From positions 1 through 21,596 of the forward strand of contig CANROV010000016.1 in the NCBI GenBank assembly GCA_947632315.1: a DNA stretch of 21,596 nt. The letters are read 5' to 3'. Each line of letters starts with the position of its first letter. Position 1 is the stretch's first letter. The notes beneath the pieces were generated by a model. The model was not told the origin of the DNA, made no database searches, and saw only the letters and a list, made by a program, of their open reading frames with translations. Shown here piece by piece: positions 1 through 9,566 of the stretch. The DNA is from Candidatus Gastranaerophilales bacterium (lineage in GTDB: Bacteria > Cyanobacteriota > Vampirovibrionia > Gastranaerophilales > Gastranaerophilaceae). Made by a program: the position numbers and the translations under genes.

Positions 1-55
1 CTTATTGTTATCGTATGCATATGTCTGGAACACTATAAATTCACATATCACGAAT

Positions 56-922
56 ATGAGCGCTCCGGCGCAGTGTACGGCCTTTAGCCTGCGTGATGCA
101 TTTATAAACGCCATAAATACTCAAAAAGTTTCTCAGGATTGGATAAACAGTATATCAGAGAATCTGATAAATGTTTATACTCCCGGCTATAGGGAAAAGA
201 AGTTTACATTTAAGACTTTTTTAGACGGAGCTATAGCAGATAACAGTTTAAGGAATATAAGTCAAGGCAAATCTGCGCCGGGGACTTCGGATGAAAATAT
301 ATTCCTTGAAGGTGCAGGATATTTTGTATTGAGAAATGATAAAGGCAGGCTTGTATATACAAGACTTGGTGAATTTAAGTTTGACGGAGAAGGTGTTTAT
401 AGAAGTTCTGACGGACAAGCCGTTCAAGGATATATATTAAATGACAAAGGAGAGATAATGAACGGGGCAAAACCTGTTGATGCCGATTCATTTATTGATA
501 CTCCGTTTGACGGCGGTGCTGCTTCTATTCCTACTACAAATATTAAGTTATGGATTGATCCTAGTAACGGTAAATATTTAGGGAAATATGAAGAATTTGA
601 ATTTAAGGATGACGGTATTTTATACGGAAAAGCAGACGGCGGAAAAATAAAGACTCCTTTGTATAAAGTTGCTATAATTAATTTCCATAATCCACAGAAA
701 TTATACCAAGTAGCCGACGGTCAATATATAGAAACAGAAGAGTCAGGGAAGCCTGTTGTCGGCAGAGGTGAAGTAAGAAGCGGGCTTATTGAACTATCAA
801 ATGTTGATTTCGATGCTAATACGGCATATTACCAACAGGCAAAAATGCAGTTAGAGATGGCTAATCAAATTATAAAATCTTATAAACAGTTACTTGAAAA
901 TGTAGTTAGTATGCTTGAGTAA
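56..922 (+). CDS. Flagellar hook-basal body (rod/hook) protein, FlgE/FlgF/FlgG family
   Basis: This is a structural subunit of the flagellar rod or hook, part of the axial structure exported by the flagellar type III system. The N-terminus carries the family helix ending in an S-E-N-L-I-N-V-Y-T-P-G-Y motif, equivalent to the usual NNLAN..T.G(F/Y). The middle has the L-E-G-A-G-Y-F-V-L and Y-T-R-L-G-E-F segments typical of FlgE/F/G. The C-terminus has S-G-L-I-E-L-S-N-V-D-F followed by an amphipathic helix, matching the conserved rod/hook C-terminal domain. I chose the ATG at 56 (288 residues) because it leaves a normal-length N-terminal helix. The frame stays open to the window edge, with a TTG at 5, and no clear ribosome binding site precedes 56, so the true start could lie outside the window. 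I cannot decide between FlgE, FlgF and FlgG. No other flagellar gene is visible here. Confidence 0.82.
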   Translation: MSAPAQCTAFSLRDAFINAINTQKVSQDWINSISENLINVYTPGYREKKFTFKTFLDGAIADNSLRNISQGKSAPGTSDENIFLEGAGYFVLRNDKGRLVYTRLGEFKFDGEGVYRSSDGQAVQGYILNDKGEIMNGAKPVDADSFIDTPFDGGAASIPTTNIKLWIDPSNGKYLGKYEEFEFKDDGILYGKADGGKIKTPLYKVAIINFHNPQKLYQVADGQYIETEESGKPVVGRGEVRSGLIELSNVDFDANTAYYQQAKMQLEMANQIIKSYKQLLENVVSMLE

Positions 923-985
923 TATTGTTAAAAGTGCAGAAAAATTTATCAAATTTAAGATTTTAATAATAAGGATATTTTTTAA

Positions 986-1585
986 ATGAAATTCAATATA
1001 CCTGAAAATATTCCCGAAAAGTCAAAGAATGAATTAGTTAAACTTCTTGAGGGCAACAGAAATTTTGTTAATTTAACACCCACGGCAAAGAATATGAGTC
1101 TTGACACATTAAGGAAGTATGCATTTCATCAAGAACCTTATGCTTGTGTTTTAAGTTGTTCGGATTCAAGAGTTATACCGGAAATTATATTTGATTGCGG
1201 AATTGGAGAATTATTTGTCATTCGTGTAGCAGGTATAACCGTAGGAGATAATGTTACGGAAAGTATAGAATATGCGGTCAAGAAACTGCATGTTCCTTTA
1301 TTAATTTTATTGGGACATGATGATTGCGGTGTTATGAAATATGCAAAAGAGCATTATCCTGAGCCTGTTGAAGATTTTAAATCTATAATTTCTGCCGTTT
1401 ATCCTGTTTTAGAATTGCATGAAGATATAAAGTGTCATAATTTTTTTGCCATGAAGCATACATTATGGGTGGAAGAAGTTTTATTAAAAAAATCGAATAT
1501 AATAAGAACGGCAGTTTCAAAAAACGAGTTATACATAGCAAAATGTCATTTTGACCATTCTACGGGACTTGTTGATTTAATATAA
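986..1585 (+). CDS. Beta-class carbonic anhydrase
   Basis: The predicted product is a zinc enzyme that interconverts CO2 and bicarbonate in the cytoplasm. The 199-residue protein has the beta-class signatures: C58-S-D60-S-R62, R80-V-A-G, and G-H111-D-D-C114-G. C58, H111 and C114 are the expected zinc ligands, with D60 and R62 forming the catalytic dyad. Length fits the compact bacterial members of the family. The gene begins 63 bases after the flagellar gene, with a weak AAGGA about a dozen bases before the ATG, and could be read with it. No signal peptide is visible. The family assignment is firm. The physiological role, such as bicarbonate supply for carboxylation in a fermenter, is inference. 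Confidence 0.95.
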   Translation: MKFNIPENIPEKSKNELVKLLEGNRNFVNLTPTAKNMSLDTLRKYAFHQEPYACVLSCSDSRVIPEIIFDCGIGELFVIRVAGITVGDNVTESIEYAVKKLHVPLLILLGHDDCGVMKYAKEHYPEPVEDFKSIISAVYPVLELHEDIKCHNFFAMKHTLWVEEVLLKKSNIIRTAVSKNELYIAKCHFDHSTGLVDLI

Positions 1586-1677
1586 ATAAATGTAAAAATA
1601 TTCTTGTTTAAATAGAATTAGTAACAAAAAATAAAACATTTGTAATTAATATCTGTGAGATATAAAAAGGATACATA

Positions 1678-4600
1678 ATGAGAGTTCAATTTACAGATAT
1701 TAAAGACAGCAGATATAAAGTAAATTTTAAAAGTATAAGAACCGATAAAAATACAATAGGATATTTAATTCAAGACAACAAGCCTATTTTAGCAAACAAA
1801 AAGAGTAATATAATAAGCGCATTAAATAATCTTCAAAGTTCGCCCACAGGAAGTAACATACAATTTATATTGAATATAGCTGATAAAATAAAATACGGGC
1901 AGGGCGGAAATTCGGAATTTAAGAGAATACTGGATGATGATTCTATAACGGAAGGCGGAAGAGAAAATACCGACTGGATTTCTTTATTAGCTGACACGGC
2001 GGAAAAAATGATATTAGGCTCAACCGAAAACACTATTGAGCTTGAAGAAGAGGCAAAAAGGGTATTTAATACCGAGAAGCCGTTAAATGAGACTCAAAAA
2101 AACATTCTGGATATGCGAAAGGCAATAACTGCAATTATATTAGACACCAAAGGGCGTGATAATGACGGTAATATAATTGATATGGCAAGGTTTAGACAGA
2201 ATCTTGATTATTTTATATCATCATCAGAAGTATCAGAGCAAGAGAAGAAAAATTGTCTGGAGAAGTTTCTGGCGATATTAAACGGTGATTATAAAATTAA
2301 TTCTCAGCTTGAGGACAAGAGATTTCGAGTTGCTGATGAGATTTTAAATGACATTATAATTAAAAGACCGGACGAAGATGTATTAACTATAAAAGACGTA
2401 TCTCAAATGGATTCGGGGATATGCGCAGCAATATCGATATGCAGAAAAGCTATGGCTTATGAAGATAAAACAAGATATATGGAAATGATAATGGATGAGC
2501 TTAGCGATTCTGACGAGATGGAAGTATATGATATAACAAAACTGGGAACGGGAGAGAAGGTAACGGTTCCGAAGGTAGATATAGATTATGAAACGGGGCT
2601 TGAAAAAGGTTATAGAATAATAGACATATCAGCACATCAATGGATGCAGCATGCACAGACTGTTGGTGACGGTTCTATCCTTACAGGAAGATATGATGTA
2701 TTTGATAAAGATAATTATGATGTAAATCATGATTCTACCTGGTATTTGGGCGTTGATACGGAGCAAATTCCTGAAAGAACTGCTCTTCAAGCATTAATCA
2801 AGGAAAAAGAATATTTAAACGCATTATTGGCAAAAAGAAAAAGAAGGGAAAAATACAAAAAAGATTATCAGACTGTAAAAGCGCAGACCTTAACAATGCA
2901 GTCTAAAATGTTATCAGAGATAAGAAAAATATTGTCGATTGAAGTTCCTGAAAAATCCGAAACCGAGTTAAATTTCATTACAAATGAATTGTTAAAATTT
3001 TACGGAGGCAAAAAGCAGAATTCAAATGAATTAAACATATCTTCAAAAATGAGTTCTGAAACCAAGCAGGCAATTATTGAAGACTTTTTGAAAGAGCGGT
3101 TTGAATTAAATGATATTTCAAGTGATTCAATAAAGCAGATAAGCGGATATTTAGACATATATAACGGATATGAAAATGAGCTGAAAAAGTTATCCTCGGT
3201 AAATACAAAGGGTGCAAAATACAGATATAATTTAAATTTATATCATTTAGCCGCATCACACAGGCTTGCGGTTGAGTCTAATATTAATTGTAATGATTCA
3301 ATTCTGCTAATAAAATATGAAAAATTTGCTGGATTACCTCCAAAAGATATTCGTACAATAAATTATTTAATGTCCTTGCAGAATTCTGAAACTGATAATG
3401 AACAGTTAGCTTCCGATATAATCACTTTATCTTCAAAAATCCCCTATCAGTTAAACCAAATCACAGAGAGCATATTGGGATGTAATATGGTAGATTTGGT
3501 TATAAGTATGTATAAGGATATAGAGTCTTCTTTAGTCAGCATACCGCAGGAAGATTTGGAAAATATTGCTTCATTATTTAATGTTAAACCTGATAAAAAA
3601 GAAGTAATAAAATACATTCAAAAACGATATGAAAAGCTTCAGAACAATCCTACAGACAGTGATTTACAAGAATCCGTAAGAGACTTGGGATATCCTAATT
3701 TATTAAGTTTAGTCGGACAAAGTTTTTTTGTTTTTGTAAAAAAAATGCAGGAAGGAATTTCTGAAGAAGATTATCAAGACTTGTTGATAAAATTCGGAGA
3801 TGATGAAAATGTTATTAATGCAGTAAATTATGCGGCAAAAAGTATTGAAAACTTGAATAATGAATATGAAGAAATTATTGAGAGATGGGAAGTTCCTTCG
3901 GACGGTGATTTTATAATAAACAAGCTAGAGCGAAGCGGTTATATAATATCCCGTGAAAAACTAAATAAATTAAAAAATTCTTTTAGCGGAATAAATGCAG
4001 AAATTTTAAGTAACAAAAAGATAGAGAATATAAATCAACGGCAGAAAGCAAACAATAAAATATACGAATATTCGCAAGAAGTATCAGAGATATTGAAGCA
4101 GATAGAATCATGCGTTCCTGTTATGAAAAAGTATTGTAAGACTGAATATAGTGAATTAAACAATTATTTAAAGCCTGTTTTAGACGAGCAATATTCTATG
4201 ATAGGGAAATTAAAAGGGGAATATTGGGTCAGAGAGGAAGGTTCAACAGGTTTAGGCACTGCCGAACAATTAAGAATAATAGAGCAGATGACAGGAAAAC
4301 CTCATTATATAGAGTATAATGCCGAAAAAGCGGCAGAGATAATAAAGGAGGGTAATGGCGGAGGCATATTATCATCGAGTGTAGATGATACAGATTATGC
4401 ATTTCATGCGCAATACATTCCTGAAATAACAACGGAATCATTTAAGAATCCGTTGACGGGAGAAGTGAAGAAAGAAGATGTACTTTGGACTGATAATACT
4501 TGGGGAAAATCCGAAAAAGAGTATTATTGGAACGGTAAAAACGGATTTTTATACACTGATTACGGGAGCGGGTACGGCTGGAAAGACGGATTTATTGTTA

Positions 4601-7407
4601 ATAAAGATATGAAAATAGGACTTCCCGTAAAACAGCTTATAGGTGCTGTCGGAGAAGTTGCAAGGAGTAAAACGGCTTCAAAATTCGGACTTGTTTCCGA
4701 TATAATATTGCCCGGACATCCAAAAGATGCTTATCCTAAATTATATACAATGTTTGCAAAAATTTTCACTGCAAAAGACAGTGAAAAAGATTTCAAAAAG
4801 CTTGAGCGGCTTTTAAAAAGCGGTTACAAACTGGATATAGACTATTTAACAAGTTTGGATAATCAAGCTGAAATAACTGCTTCAAGAATAAGAAAAAGAT
4901 TAAAAAATGAAATAAAATCAAAAGAAGATTTTGATAAGCTTCCCGAAAATGACGAATTAAAATTTTATATGAAATTAGTTGCGTTATATTTATCAAGCGA
5001 TAACACAATTTTGACGGAAGAAGTTAGTGATATAGATACTCCCCGTAAATATACGCTGGTAAAAAATTCTATTATACAAAATCAAATAGAAGAGATTGGT
5101 GTTTTATTTGCAAAAGGTGATAAGTTTTTAGATACGATAACGGATAAAATACTAAATGATTTTGATGTAATGTTAAAAAATATTATTGATAAATATGGTT
5201 TAAATCCTGAAAATTATGACAGTATGGATATATTAGATGAAATAATATATAAAAATGATGATTTAAAAAACTCCAAAGGGCGAATATCCGAGCTTCTGCC
5301 TTTATTTTTAAATAATTTAAGTAAAGTTTCCAAGAAATATTTTAATGATAATCAAGAGGCATGTGGTGAATTTGAGCAGGAGGCCGAAAAATTAATAAAA
5401 GAAGGTATTGATTATATAAGAATAAAAAGTTTAGATGATGAATTTTTAAAAAACAGTCCGATAGCGAAAAATGTAATTGATGCTGTAGATAAATATTTAA
5501 ATCCTTCATCTGATGAAGAGTTGTTAAGCATATTGCAATCTTTTCAGGAGATGGATTATGACGGAGTAAATAAATTCATTGATTTGCTAACCGAAAAGGA
5601 TATTGGGTTAAATTTTGCCGAGCCTTATGAGCTTATAAAACAATACCAAGGTGAAAACGAGAAGGTATCGGAGGCAATATGGAATGTAATAGCCAATAAT
5701 GTTATATATAGCGGATTAAAACATTATAAAAATGTAAATTCAAAAGTCAGTAAAGCGGCAAATGAATATTTTCGTCATTTATATGTAAGACTTTCTGAGC
5801 TGGATATACAAAAGCATTTAAGGCAGTTTGAAGGACAGTACTTTAAAAAATACCGGGTAAGACAGGCATTTCCAAATCCTGTAGTGCTTATGGATAAAGA
5901 TATTGCAGTTTCGGCTGCTAATGTTTTAAATGGTTTAGCATATCATTATAAAACTATAAAATCCAATAAATTTTATTCTGAAATATTTTCACTTGTAGAA
6001 AACTTAAGAAAAGAGTATTCAAACAGCAGTGTATACAAGAAGTGGGAAAATTATGAAGATGTGGAAAAAACAGACAAAAATACACAAGAAATAGTCGGCA
6101 TTCTTGGTTATTTAGCCAAAATAAGTTTAAAATTAAATGATGAAGATTATTTAAATGAGGTTAAAGAATTACTTGAAGAAATCTACTATGTTTTAGAGAA
6201 TTCAAACGATATAATAAACGGAATAGATATGGGTACGGCATTTAACAACTTCAATAAAACTATTGATGATTGGATGAAGTTAAGCCGTAGTGCGATTCAA
6301 CAAAATATTGAAGAGGAGATAAAGCAGACGGATGAGGATATTGTATTTATTGCAAATACAAACATACAGCCAAGATATAGAAATGATGCAATTCTTTCAA
6401 TGAAAAATTATATAAAATTATTGATAGACGGAGCAGGTAAGGAAGAGCTTGAACAAGCAGTCAATGATTTTACTAATTTATATATTGATAAGCATATATC
6501 AAAAAACCCCGCAGATATATTAATGGAGTGTATAAAGCTTATATCCGAAGGAAAAACGAATGAAACGGAATATAAAACTTTGCGTTCATATTTAATTACT
6601 TCATTGAATATAGCATATTTAACGGGAATACAGTTTAAGCTGGTAGAAAATCAAGGGGAAGGAATTAATTCAAAAATGTGTGATTTACTTCCGGGATTTT
6701 CTACAATAACCTCTGAGGGAGAGCATTATAAACTTGATACAAATATTGGACTCAGTTATTTGGTAAATCAGCTTGCCAGTGAAAATGAAGATTATGAGAC
6801 ATTAAAAATATTTTTAAATCAATCGGGATTGGCGCAAAAGGCTTTAATTGCCGTTATAAATAACTTTAATATGGAGAAATGTGTTAAATTAATTGAAGCA
6901 GATTCTGATTCCGCTAAATCGGAAATTAACAATATCAAACTGTTAATATCATTTATCAGAGAATTTAACGAGCAAAACAGTATTAAATTCAAAAACTTAA
7001 ATGATGCGTTACGTCACTTGGTAAAATATGTAGAAAGACGAAGTGCTAATATAAAAGATACGAATATATTTAAAAATTATAAATCATATATAAAAACAGT
7101 CATGAAATCAGGGGCTAAGGTATTGGATTCGGATATATTACTTTCGGATACATTAAAATCAGTGAATAAGGATGCAATAGAATATCTGGTAGAAAACGTA
7201 AATCGAACCATGTCCGGAATAAATACTATCTCCGGAGTTATGAATGAGTGTAATAATTTAATAAATAGTATTGAAGTTCCGCAAGACACTGAGGCAAATG
7301 AAGCACGTGATAAATATGCGGAATTGTTTCAACAAACCCAGAATCAAATTAATGATATAGTAAAGAAACTCAATGAATTTATAGGTAATGCAGATTTAGA
7401 ATTGTAA
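1678..7407 (+). CDS. Giant helical protein with a possible split papain/calpain-like cysteine peptidase site
   Basis: I do not recognise this 1909-residue protein as a member of a named family. The start is supported by AAGG a few bases upstream of the ATG. Seen in the sequence: residues 242-253 read S-Q-M-D-S-G-I-C-A-A-I-S, so Q243 lies six residues before C249, as in papain (Q19/C25). Residues 843-873 contain K-L-x-G-E-Y and, later, M-T-G-K, resembling the calpain segment before the catalytic His. H910 is followed by Ala (Y-A-F-H-A-Q-Y), and N940-T-W-G matches the papain N-S-W-G / calpain N-P-W-G motif. Residues about 370-835 are Lys/Glu/Leu-rich and look helical or coiled-coil, as do about 1000-1909. 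No signal peptide or membrane segment is seen. I infer a cysteine peptidase (or inactive relative) carrying a ~500-residue insertion. It could instead be a purely structural helical protein with chance motifs. A 91-residue secreted protein follows 43 bases downstream. Confidence 0.9.
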   Translation: MRVQFTDIKDSRYKVNFKSIRTDKNTIGYLIQDNKPILANKKSNIISALNNLQSSPTGSNIQFILNIADKIKYGQGGNSEFKRILDDDSITEGGRENTDWISLLADTAEKMILGSTENTIELEEEAKRVFNTEKPLNETQKNILDMRKAITAIILDTKGRDNDGNIIDMARFRQNLDYFISSSEVSEQEKKNCLEKFLAILNGDYKINSQLEDKRFRVADEILNDIIIKRPDEDVLTIKDVSQMDSGICAAISICRKAMAYEDKTRYMEMIMDELSDSDEMEVYDITKLGTGEKVTVPKVDIDYETGLEKGYRIIDISAHQWMQHAQTVGDGSILTGRYDVFDKDNYDVNHDSTWYLGVDTEQIPERTALQALIKEKEYLNALLAKRKRREKYKKDYQTVKAQTLTMQSKMLSEIRKILSIEVPEKSETELNFITNELLKFYGGKKQNSNELNISSKMSSETKQAIIEDFLKERFELNDISSDSIKQISGYLDIYNGYENELKKLSSVNTKGAKYRYNLNLYHLAASHRLAVESNINCNDSILLIKYEKFAGLPPKDIRTINYLMSLQNSETDNEQLASDIITLSSKIPYQLNQITESILGCNMVDLVISMYKDIESSLVSIPQEDLENIASLFNVKPDKKEVIKYIQKRYEKLQNNPTDSDLQESVRDLGYPNLLSLVGQSFFVFVKKMQEGISEEDYQDLLIKFGDDENVINAVNYAAKSIENLNNEYEEIIERWEVPSDGDFIINKLERSGYIISREKLNKLKNSFSGINAEILSNKKIENINQRQKANNKIYEYSQEVSEILKQIESCVPVMKKYCKTEYSELNNYLKPVLDEQYSMIGKLKGEYWVREEGSTGLGTAEQLRIIEQMTGKPHYIEYNAEKAAEIIKEGNGGGILSSSVDDTDYAFHAQYIPEITTESFKNPLTGEVKKEDVLWTDNTWGKSEKEYYWNGKNGFLYTDYGSGYGWKDGFIVNKDMKIGLPVKQLIGAVGEVARSKTASKFGLVSDIILPGHPKDAYPKLYTMFAKIFTAKDSEKDFKKLERLLKSGYKLDIDYLTSLDNQAEITASRIRKRLKNEIKSKEDFDKLPENDELKFYMKLVALYLSSDNTILTEEVSDIDTPRKYTLVKNSIIQNQIEEIGVLFAKGDKFLDTITDKILNDFDVMLKNIIDKYGLNPENYDSMDILDEIIYKNDDLKNSKGRISELLPLFLNNLSKVSKKYFNDNQEACGEFEQEAEKLIKEGIDYIRIKSLDDEFLKNSPIAKNVIDAVDKYLNPSSDEELLSILQSFQEMDYDGVNKFIDLLTEKDIGLNFAEPYELIKQYQGENEKVSEAIWNVIANNVIYSGLKHYKNVNSKVSKAANEYFRHLYVRLSELDIQKHLRQFEGQYFKKYRVRQAFPNPVVLMDKDIAVSAANVLNGLAYHYKTIKSNKFYSEIFSLVENLRKEYSNSSVYKKWENYEDVEKTDKNTQEIVGILGYLAKISLKLNDEDYLNEVKELLEEIYYVLENSNDIINGIDMGTAFNNFNKTIDDWMKLSRSAIQQNIEEEIKQTDEDIVFIANTNIQPRYRNDAILSMKNYIKLLIDGAGKEELEQAVNDFTNLYIDKHISKNPADILMECIKLISEGKTNETEYKTLRSYLITSLNIAYLTGIQFKLVENQGEGINSKMCDLLPGFSTITSEGEHYKLDTNIGLSYLVNQLASENEDYETLKIFLNQSGLAQKALIAVINNFNMEKCVKLIEADSDSAKSEINNIKLLISFIREFNEQNSIKFKNLNDALRHLVKYVERRSANIKDTNIFKNYKSYIKTVMKSGAKVLDSDILLSDTLKSVNKDAIEYLVENVNRTMSGINTISGVMNECNNLINSIEVPQDTEANEARDKYAELFQQTQNQINDIVKKLNEFIGNADLEL

Positions 7408-7440
7408 TTTTCTTCATAGATATAGTAAAATATTACAAAA

Positions 7441-7444
7441 GGAG
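7441..7444 (+). promoter_or_regulatory. Ribosome binding site (GGAG) of the small secreted protein
   Basis: A GGAG core within AAAAGGAGAAAAGA lies seven bases before the ATG at 7451. It is one of the strongest Shine-Dalgarno matches in the window, and it supports this short ORF as a real gene. Confidence 0.7.
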
Positions 7445-7450
7445 AAAAGA

Positions 7451-7726
7451 ATGAAAAAGATAACAGCTTTATTATTAACAGTTATAGTAATTTCAGGTTT
7501 ATATTCGGAAGTATATGCATTAAATATCGGTACATATAAAACCGAAACGGAATACGGATTATTAGACGGATTTAAAGTTAACTGGAAGCGTAAAGATAAA
7601 ACTCAGCCGTTTATTGAACCAAGAGAGCAATCGAGTAAAAAGGATATGGAAAAAGATTATAAAGATTACCAAGAAACTGAATACGAGCGTACAAAATATA
7701 TGTATGAAGGTAAATCTATATTATAA
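7451..7726 (+). CDS. Small secreted protein, Lys/Glu/Tyr-rich, unknown function
   Basis: The 91-residue product starts with a clear Sec-type signal peptide (M-K-K, a hydrophobic core of about 14 residues, then a likely cleavage near V-Y-A-L). The mature part is only about 68 residues, strongly hydrophilic, and rich in Lys, Glu, Asp and Tyr, with a repeated K-D/Y-K-D pattern. It has no cysteine, so it is not a lipoprotein by lipobox. A strong GGAG (7441-7444) sits seven bases before the ATG. It lies 43 bases after the giant gene on the same strand with no terminator between, so the two are probably co-transcribed. I do not recognise the family; it looks like a small periplasmic or outer-surface protein. 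Confidence 0.75.
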   Translation: MKKITALLLTVIVISGLYSEVYALNIGTYKTETEYGLLDGFKVNWKRKDKTQPFIEPREQSSKKDMEKDYKDYQETEYERTKYMYEGKSIL

Positions 7727-7756
7727 AAATAAAAAATACGGTTAGTTATTTTATAT

Positions 7757-7792
7757 AAAAAAAATGAGCTTTTTTGAAAGCTCATTTTTTTT
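7757..7792. terminator. Bidirectional intrinsic terminator between convergent genes
   Basis: A perfect 16-bp inverted repeat with a TTTG loop (7773-7776). The core is ATGAGCTTT pairing with AAAGCTCAT, flanked by eight A's on the left and eight T's on the right. Read on either strand it gives a hairpin followed by a U-tract. It therefore serves both the plus-strand gene ending at 7726 and the minus-strand TPS transporter ending at 7809. Confidence 0.9.
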
Positions 7793-7808
7793 GCAATTAT
7801 TACATAAA

Positions 7809-9566
7809 TTATAAAATGTTTGAAGTAAGAGTAAAGTGGAATCTTGCGGTATCTCTATCTCTTGTATTTTCATAGTTAAGAGGACGTTTACCGATTGGGA
7901 ATCCCCAATACATGTTAGCAGAGATATATTTTGTTAATTTAACAACTATACCCGGCCCGGCACTCATTAAGTAATTAACGTTGTTTTCATCATATGTCAT
8001 GAATCTATTACCGTACCAGCCAAAATCAAAGAATCCGGCTAATTGAATGCTGTCGCTGATAAATCCGTATTTTTCAGGCAATAAAGCTTTTAAGCCCGGG
8101 ATAGGAGTTCTGTATTCAAAGTTAGCGATAACACCATAATCACCGATACCAAAGCTTTCGTCATAACCTCTAACAGAAGAAATACCGCCTACGGACAAAG
8201 CTTCTGAAGCGAACATATGTCTGTTTGCATATTGAGTATTAACTTGTAAAATAGCTAAGTTATTAGCAGGCAGAACTTGCAGACGGGCTGCACTTGCATT
8301 AACTTTTATAAAATTATTGCTTTGGTAGTCACGTTGGTGAGCATTATCGGTTGCACCGAAAATAGGAATACCGCCTGAAACACCGGCATTAAATAACCAT
8401 CTGCCGTATGAGTCATCAAGTACATCCGTTAAAGAACCTCTAAGCACGCTTGTTTTATAATCTTGAAATTTATCACCCAAGATTGTTGTTTCGGTATTTC
8501 TGAAATCAAATGTGATATCACCGTATAATCTGTAGGTTTCGCTTTTAGCCAATCTTCTTGATATACCGATAAATGCGTCATGGGAATCACCTTTGATATT
8601 ATATGGTTTGTAGCCTTTACCTAATCTAACGTGAGAATAAGAATAACCGAGGTTTAATCTTGTATCATTTTTAGCAATAGGAAGAGAATACATACCGCCT
8701 ACACCCAAAGAACGAGATGAAGCAGCCAAAGTACCCATTAAAGTATCGCCGTGGCCGGTAACATCGTGAAGACCTGCGTATAAAACGCCTCTTTGAGTAC
8801 CGATTAAGTCTCTGCCCTGGTTATCGTATCTTAAGTCGAAGTTAAGCGGAAATCTGTCTTTAACGTCTAAAGAAATATCGGTATATTCTTCTGATTCTTC
8901 GTTATCGGAGAAAGAGATAGAACCTTTCATATATTCTTCCGTTGACATTTCTGTTAAAGCGTTACGAACATCTTTTACGTTAAGAACTTCGCCTTGTTTA
9001 ATATTATTATCGTTAAGGTAATGTTTTGAGAGGTAAGATTTTCTTTCCCAGCTTCCGTTGTTAACGGCAACGTTACCGTATTTACCTTCAAGAATTTTAA
9101 TTTCAATTTCGCCGTCTTTAACTTTTTGAGGCGGAAGATAAGCTATTGTTGATAAGTAGCCTTTAGATTGGTAGTAATCGGTAATATCATTAACACGCAT
9201 AATAAGGTCGTTAATAGTAACTTTTTGACCGACTTCAAAGTCAATTAACCTCATTAATTTATAGGTAGGAATTTGGGTATTACCTGTAATATTAATTTTC
9301 TTTAAGGTAAAAGAAACTTGTTCAGTGTTTAAAAGATCCATTTTTTTAGAAATTTCTTCTTCAATAACTGCAGGATCTTTGGTTTCTTCATACTTAACTT
9401 TTTCTTTGTATTTTTGGGCTTGAACAAAGTTTGAATTGTCAATAAGCCCAGGGTCGTAGCCTTGGAATTGAGAACCGAGGTTACTCGGATCTGGAGATGC
9501 TAATGCACTTCCTGAAATACATGCAGCTGCACATATCAATGTTGTTTTTAAAATTAAGTTTTTCAT
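7809..9566 (-). CDS. Two-partner secretion outer-membrane transporter (TpsB; FhaC/ShlB-type Omp85 protein)
   Basis: This outer-membrane beta-barrel exports TPS exoproteins, most likely the two encoded divergently downstream. I start it at the ATG at 9566 (585 residues). That start is preceded by a weak GGA and gives a clean signal peptide M-K-N-L-I-L-K...A-L-A (cleavage after about residue 23). The frame extends to a TTG at 9599, which would bury the signal peptide. After a short linker, two POTRA domains fall at about residues 84-161 and 162-236. The barrel from about 240 to the end carries the Omp85 motif V465-R-G-Y and the F-F-D-F-G-W strand at 512-517. The C-terminal residue is Leu, not the common Phe. 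Length suits FhaC/ShlB proteins. The gene ends at a shared terminator and faces a 394-base divergent region. Confident for family; the pairing with substrates is inferred from location. Confidence 0.92.
   Translation of the reverse strand: MKNLILKTTLICAAACISGSALASPDPSNLGSQFQGYDPGLIDNSNFVQAQKYKEKVKYEETKDPAVIEEEISKKMDLLNTEQVSFTLKKINITGNTQIPTYKLMRLIDFEVGQKVTINDLIMRVNDITDYYQSKGYLSTIAYLPPQKVKDGEIEIKILEGKYGNVAVNNGSWERKSYLSKHYLNDNNIKQGEVLNVKDVRNALTEMSTEEYMKGSISFSDNEESEEYTDISLDVKDRFPLNFDLRYDNQGRDLIGTQRGVLYAGLHDVTGHGDTLMGTLAASSRSLGVGGMYSLPIAKNDTRLNLGYSYSHVRLGKGYKPYNIKGDSHDAFIGISRRLAKSETYRLYGDITFDFRNTETTILGDKFQDYKTSVLRGSLTDVLDDSYGRWLFNAGVSGGIPIFGATDNAHQRDYQSNNFIKVNASAARLQVLPANNLAILQVNTQYANRHMFASEALSVGGISSVRGYDESFGIGDYGVIANFEYRTPIPGLKALLPEKYGFISDSIQLAGFFDFGWYGNRFMTYDENNVNYLMSAGPGIVVKLTKYISANMYWGFPIGKRPLNYENTRDRDTARFHFTLTSNIL

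Noticed and set aside
1640..1666. TTGTAA / TATAAA pair before the giant gene as a promoter
   Set aside because: The spacing is only 15 bases and the start site would fall on the ribosome binding site. Likely chance in AT-rich DNA.
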